NCBI GenBank assembly: GCA_012719315.1 | Contig: JAAYAP010000016.1 | Location: 1 to 16,540 of the forward strand | Reading direction: 5' to 3' | DNA from: Methanobacteriota archaeon | Lineage (GTDB): Archaea; Thermoplasmatota; Thermoplasmata; Methanomassiliicoccales; Methanomethylophilaceae | Length of the DNA: 16,540 bases | In this document: piece by piece, positions 13,522 through 16,540 of the stretch | Layout: each line of letters begins with the position of its first letter | Numbering within the stretch: the stretch's first letter is position 1 | The notes under the pieces: generated by a model | The model's input: only the letters and a program-made list of their open reading frames with translations | Told to the model about the DNA's origin: nothing | Databases searched by the model: none | Position numbers and translations under genes: made by a program

Positions 13522-13595
13522 GCCCGTGTGGGGTAGCTTGGATATCCTGTAAGATTGCGGATCTTTTGACCCGGGTTCGAATCCCGGCGCGGGCA
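13522..13595 (+). tRNA. tRNA-Arg, anticodon GCG
   Basis: The acceptor stem GCCCGTG pairs with CGCGGGC. The D-arm carries GGATA. The anticodon stem AAGA/TCTT encloses the loop TTGCGGA, giving anticodon GCG at 13557-13559, which reads Arg codon CGC. The outer pair of this stem is a U-U mismatch, so it is weak. The T-arm is CCGGG-TTCGAAT-CCCGG. The discriminator is A at 13595, and CCA is encoded at 13596-13598. There is no intron. Other anticodon registers (TGC, CGG, TTT) do not give a paired stem with U33. Confidence 0.88.
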
Positions 13596-13623
13596 CCATC
13601 CCATATCACGCGACCGGACGCGT

Positions 13624-15555
13624 TCATCCGGTCTCTTCTTCGGACCAGACCTTCTCGGCGATCTCGACTTCCCCCGGAGGGAGTATGCGCGAGATCTCCT
13701 CCTCCGGCACGTTGAACAGCTTGGCGATCTCCCCGGCCATCCGTTTGCCTTTGGTCCGGCCCGGCCGGATCAGCACATGCTTCCCGCAGGACCTGATCGT
13801 GTCCACCGGCCCGCACATCACCTTCCTGCTGCCTTGGAACTCGATCTCCCCGACGCCGAGCTCCATCCTCAGGTGGTGCTCGTAGTTCCTCTTGCCGCGC
13901 ACGATGAACGCGCCTCTGGGCACGAACTCGCCGGGGTTGGGGGTCTTGCTGACCTGATCCGGCCAGACCCAGAACGCCGCTCCCTCCGTCAGGGCGGCTA
14001 TCCATGACTTGGAATGGGCCAGGGCGAAGTTGCAGGCTTCGCGCAGCTCGGCCGCGGTCGCTTTGCCGCCGTCCTTGAGCACCACCGACGGGGCTCCGTG
14101 GACGTCGGCATGCACATAGACGTCGGTGTCCTTCATGTGCTTCTTGACCACGTTGTCGTTGGTGTGCACATCCCTGCCCGCGATGACGAGCTTGCCGGAC
14201 GAGGTGATGAACCACTTGTACCGTTCGAACCAGAACTGCTTGGTCGGCTGCGCTCTGGTGGCGGCGATCTTCCTGGCGCGGTCGAGCCCTTTCAACCGCT
14301 TCTCCAATTCGGCCTCGCTCTCCGCCAGGGCCTCGCCCGCCCTCCGGCCCTTCTCGCCGATGTCCTTGCTCCTGGTGTAGATCTCCGATGCGTTGGCGTC
14401 CAGGCTCAAGGTGTAATCCAGGCTGACCTCCAGGCCGTCCACCGTCGCCGTCACCCGGTTCTTGGAGGGATCGAGGGAACGGACGTACGGTATCTTCATC
14501 GCCCCTTCCTTCAACCGCTCCCAGGTCAGGATGGACGATTGGTGCTTGAGGACTTCGAGGAGTTCGGCCACTTTCCCGTACTCGACGTAGAGGGCATCGG
14601 CATGCAGACGGAGGTCCTCGCATTCCGTCCGGTATTCGTCGACGGTCTCCTGCTGCCGCAGGATGCGCCTTCTGAGCTTCTCCGTCTCGGGATCGACACG
14701 TTCGGCCTCCTCTTTGGAACCCGTTTCCTCCAGGTACGCATCGATGGCCAGGGACAGGGTGTCGAAGCTCCGGCCCTCCTCGCCCTCGTAGATGGCGAGG
14801 TCCATGGGGGCGAGGTCGACCATCTCGCCGTCCTTCAGGAACACCGTCGGCCGGACATGCTCGACCGCATCCGCGATCACCTGCTGCAGAGCGTCATACA
14901 GCGAGTCGATATCGGCGTCGGCGAGCTCGGACCGCGGTGTGCCCTTGGCCACGCCCGCGCGTTTGCACACCTCCTCGGCGTACTGTCCGCCCAGGTTGAT
15001 CACGGTCGCCAACGTCCTGACCGTATCCGACTCGGACGATCCGAACGTCTCCCCGAACTCCTCCCTGGTGGCGGTCAGCGGGTCGAACCTGCTCCTCGGC
15101 ATGACGTAGTCCTCTCCGGGGCGGGTCGCCCGGTCCCGGTACGTCTTGTGCACCAGGCAGTTGGCGATCTTGCCGTCGAGCACCAGGATGATGTTGCCTC
15201 CGCCGAACATCTCGAAGATGAGCTTGTACTCGGCATCCGCTTTGAAGAGCTCCACGATGACGATCCTGTCGAATCCCGCCTGAGTCGTCTTGCCGACCCT
15301 GGCGTTGTCGATGTACTTCCTCATGTACGTGGCGAACGAGGTCGGCACCGGAGCCGTCTCGGGCTTCTCGGGAGCCAGATACAGCCACTTCCTGTCTTTG
15401 AAGAAGAGGTCCCTCTTTCCCTGTCCGGATACGTTGATGCGGAACAGCGCGTTCCCCGACCCCCATTGGAACACCTTGTCCATATGGGCTCCCTCCAGTG
15501 CGGAGAGCTCCGACACTATGGAACGCACATCGAATGAACTCATCTCCTTCTTCAT
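13624..15555 (-). CDS. rqcH: NFACT/RqcH ribosome quality-control protein
   Basis: 643 residues, typical archaeal length. RqcH (eukaryotic NEMF/Rqc2) binds 60S/50S subunits carrying stuck peptidyl-tRNA and, in bacteria and eukaryotes, adds C-terminal tails that mark the chain for destruction. The NFACT-N domain begins MSSFDVRSIVSEL and contains the Asp96-Arg97 pair in GFDRIVIVEL, matching the DR motif needed for tailing in bacterial RqcH. A helix-hairpin-helix region (GGQYAEEVCKRAGV) lies near 190. A long coiled coil spans about 280-435. The NFACT-R domain (about 440-555) has WFERYKWFITSSGKLVIAGRD and VHADVHGAPSVVLK. ATG 15555 is near the transcription start expected from the TATA-like CTTTATTTC, so initiation is likely leaderless; ATG 15543 would put GGAG with no spacing. 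Tail composition in archaea is not settled. Confidence 0.94.
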   Translation of the reverse strand: MKKEMSSFDVRSIVSELSALEGAHMDKVFQWGSGNALFRINVSGQGKRDLFFKDRKWLYLAPEKPETAPVPTSFATYMRKYIDNARVGKTTQAGFDRIVIVELFKADAEYKLIFEMFGGGNIILVLDGKIANCLVHKTYRDRATRPGEDYVMPRSRFDPLTATREEFGETFGSSESDTVRTLATVINLGGQYAEEVCKRAGVAKGTPRSELADADIDSLYDALQQVIADAVEHVRPTVFLKDGEMVDLAPMDLAIYEGEEGRSFDTLSLAIDAYLEETGSKEEAERVDPETEKLRRRILRQQETVDEYRTECEDLRLHADALYVEYGKVAELLEVLKHQSSILTWERLKEGAMKIPYVRSLDPSKNRVTATVDGLEVSLDYTLSLDANASEIYTRSKDIGEKGRRAGEALAESEAELEKRLKGLDRARKIAATRAQPTKQFWFERYKWFITSSGKLVIAGRDVHTNDNVVKKHMKDTDVYVHADVHGAPSVVLKDGGKATAAELREACNFALAHSKSWIAALTEGAAFWVWPDQVSKTPNPGEFVPRGAFIVRGKRNYEHHLRMELGVGEIEFQGSRKVMCGPVDTIRSCGKHVLIRPGRTKGKRMAGEIAKLFNVPEEEISRILPPGEVEIAEKVWSEEETG

Positions 15556-15579
15556 AATGTGCGGTTAGGCGCACCATCG

Positions 15580-15589
15580 AAATAAAGCT
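15580..15589 (-). promoter_or_regulatory. TATA-like box of rqcH
   Basis: An AT-rich element reading GCTTTATTTC on the minus strand, centred about 29 bases upstream of ATG 15555. It predicts a transcript beginning within a few bases of that ATG. Confidence 0.5.
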
Positions 15590-15630
15590 TGTCGGAGTCG
15601 GCGGGCCGCAACCCGTCTTATTCAGAAACA

Positions 15631-15645
15631 TTTATACATATAAGG
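15631..15645 (+). promoter_or_regulatory. TATA box of tRNA-Thr
   Basis: TTTATACATATAAGG lies about 27 bases upstream of the mature tRNA 5' end at 15665. It is a strong archaeal box A. It stands back to back with the rqcH promoter in a 109-base gap. Confidence 0.75.
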
Positions 15646-15664
15646 CAGATTAGCATGCTGTGAC

Positions 15665-15736
15665 GCCGCTGTGGCTAAGGGGTAAAGCGACGCCTTGGTA
15701 AGGCGTAGGTCGTGGGTTCAATTCCCATCAGCGGCT
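15665..15736 (+). tRNA. tRNA-Thr, anticodon GGT
   Basis: The acceptor stem GCCGCTG pairs with CAGCGGC. The D-arm is GCTAAGGGGTAAAGC. The anticodon stem ACGCC/GGCGT encloses the loop TTGGTAA, so the anticodon is GGT at 15697-15699, reading Thr ACC (and ACU by wobble). The T-arm is GTGGG-TTCAATT-CCCAT. The discriminator is T at 15736, which is usual for archaeal tRNA-Thr, and CCA is encoded at 15737-15739. No intron. A strong TATA box lies upstream. Confidence 0.96.
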
Positions 15737-15790
15737 CCACTTCCCATTCTTCCGACGCGTATCACCGCCGTCGGGCCCGTCCCGGATCGT

Positions 15791-16540
15791 TCAATCCATC
15801 TTGTAGAAGACGAAACCGGACCAGATCTTCGGATGGAAGAACGTCGTCTTCTTGGGCATCCTCTTGCCGACCAGCGACAGATCCCAGATCGTCTGCAGCG
15901 AGGGTTCGTTGAGCACGATCGCCAGATCGTGCTCCTTCCTCTCCATGGCAGCCTTCACCGACGGGTACTCGGCATCGAAGGAGACCTCGGCCTTGCCGTC
16001 GTCCTGTTTGTAGACGCCCTTGAGGATGAGTTCCTGCGCCACGTAGGTGTCCAGGTTCCACAGGGCATCCCCGTCGCCGGCACGGTCGGCGAGGAAGCAC
16101 TTCCCCGATCTGAACATGAGCCCCATCATGTGGTCCTCGAGACGGGATTCCATGGCCTCCGTCGTGACCTCCTCGAGGTCCATGGCCTTGGCGATGCCGG
16201 CGATCGCGTTCCTCTCCGAGATATCCCCGGCATCCACCAGCCTGTGCGTCGGCCAGATGACCAGCCCCGCGTCGTCCGACGCGACCATGGTCGCGAGGAC
16301 GTACTGCTTGCGTTCGTCGTCGGGGTTCTCTCTGGCGTAGTTGAGCGCCGTCTCGTACCGGTGATGGCCGTCGGCGATCAGCATGTGCTGGTGCTCCAGC
16401 TGCCCGGTGATCTCCCTGCAGAGCTCCGCGGATCCGATTCGGAGGTACCTGTGCTCCACGCCCTGGGTGTCGACGTACCTGTATACCAGTCGGGCTTCGG
16501 CGCCGATCCTCCGGTTCAGATCGGGGGTCAGGCCCTCGAA
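15791..16540 (-). CDS. DUF1015 family protein (5' end outside window)
   Basis: The frame stays open to the right edge of the window, so 249 C-terminal residues are visible and the start lies outside. Although a GTG at 16459 is in frame, the sequence before it (LVYRYVDTQGVEHRYLRI) continues smoothly and is coding. The DUF1015 (COG4198) marks are LIADGHHRYETALNYA, TMVASDDAGLVIWPTHRLV and the end FFHPKIWSGFVFYKMD. The family is widespread in bacteria and archaea, about 400 residues long and probably enzymatic because of the conserved DGHHR motif; its reaction is not known. It has been noted near serine-biosynthesis and other metabolic genes in some genomes, but I do not rely on that here. It is convergent with the tRNA-Thr gene. 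Confidence 0.88.
   Translation of the reverse strand, partial: FEGLTPDLNRRIGAEARLVYRYVDTQGVEHRYLRIGSAELCREITGQLEHQHMLIADGHHRYETALNYARENPDDERKQYVLATMVASDDAGLVIWPTHRLVDAGDISERNAIAGIAKAMDLEEVTTEAMESRLEDHMMGLMFRSGKCFLADRAGDGDALWNLDTYVAQELILKGVYKQDDGKAEVSFDAEYPSVKAAMERKEHDLAIVLNEPSLQTIWDLSLVGKRMPKKTTFFHPKIWSGFVFYKMD

Noticed and set aside
13522..13595. tRNA-Ala(TGC), tRNA-Pro(CGG) or tRNA-Lys(TTT) reading of the tRNA
   Set aside because: Those registers do not give a paired anticodon stem with U33; only the GCG loop between AAGA and TCTT does.
14014..15537. Plus-strand open frame of about 500 codons opposite rqcH
   Set aside because: Antisense shadow; rqcH carries all family motifs on the other strand.

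Overview
The window is a gene-dense stretch of a GC-rich archaeal chromosome. Archaeal markers are GatD/GatE (the archaeal tRNA-dependent Gln amidotransferase), ribosomal protein S17e, an archaeal translin-family protein, an NFACT/RqcH protein, TATA-box promoters and Shine-Dalgarno sites of the GGTGA type. Together with hypB and thyX, the overall look suits Thermoplasmatota, perhaps a Methanomassiliicoccales methanogen. That placement is inference; no 16S gene or methanogenesis gene is present. All 18 stop codons visible are TGA (16) or TAA (2); none is TAG.

Layout. 1-2030 (+): two membrane-anchored, Ig-like/NEW3-like envelope proteins, the first cut by the window edge, followed by a hairpin/T-run terminator. 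2083-5453 (-): a tight operon read hypB, purD, truA, translin-like. A divergent promoter containing a palindromic TATA box separates it from 5548-8704 (+): gatD-gatE. 8694-9266 (-): a HemK2/Mtq2-like methyltransferase whose tail overlaps gatE. 9342-10603 (+): a metallo-beta-lactamase-fold hydrolase coupled to an archaeal zinc-finger protein. 10607-11272 (-): a HAD phosphatase. 11401-13252 (+): a MORN-repeat protein, a TraB-family protein and ThyX, joined by ATGA and TTGA stop/start overlaps. 13299-13595 (+): S17e and tRNA-Arg(GCG). 13624-15555 (-): NFACT/RqcH. 15665-15736 (+): tRNA-Thr(GGT). 15791 to the right edge (-): a DUF1015 protein, cut at its 5' end.

How the genes fit together. Much of the window serves translation: charging of Gln-tRNA (gatDE), tRNA modification (truA), probable release-factor methylation (HemK2-like), a ribosomal protein, two tRNAs, and ribosome-associated quality control (RqcH). 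Nucleotide supply (purD, thyX) and nickel-enzyme maturation (hypB) are interleaved. The least explained parts are the MORN-TraB-ThyX operon, the zinc-finger protein with an acidic tail, the DUF1015 protein and the two surface proteins.

No mobile elements, CRISPR arrays or integration scars were seen. No gene-free stretch exceeds about 130 bases. The genes look ordinary and intact. No clear new defence or mobile system is visible.
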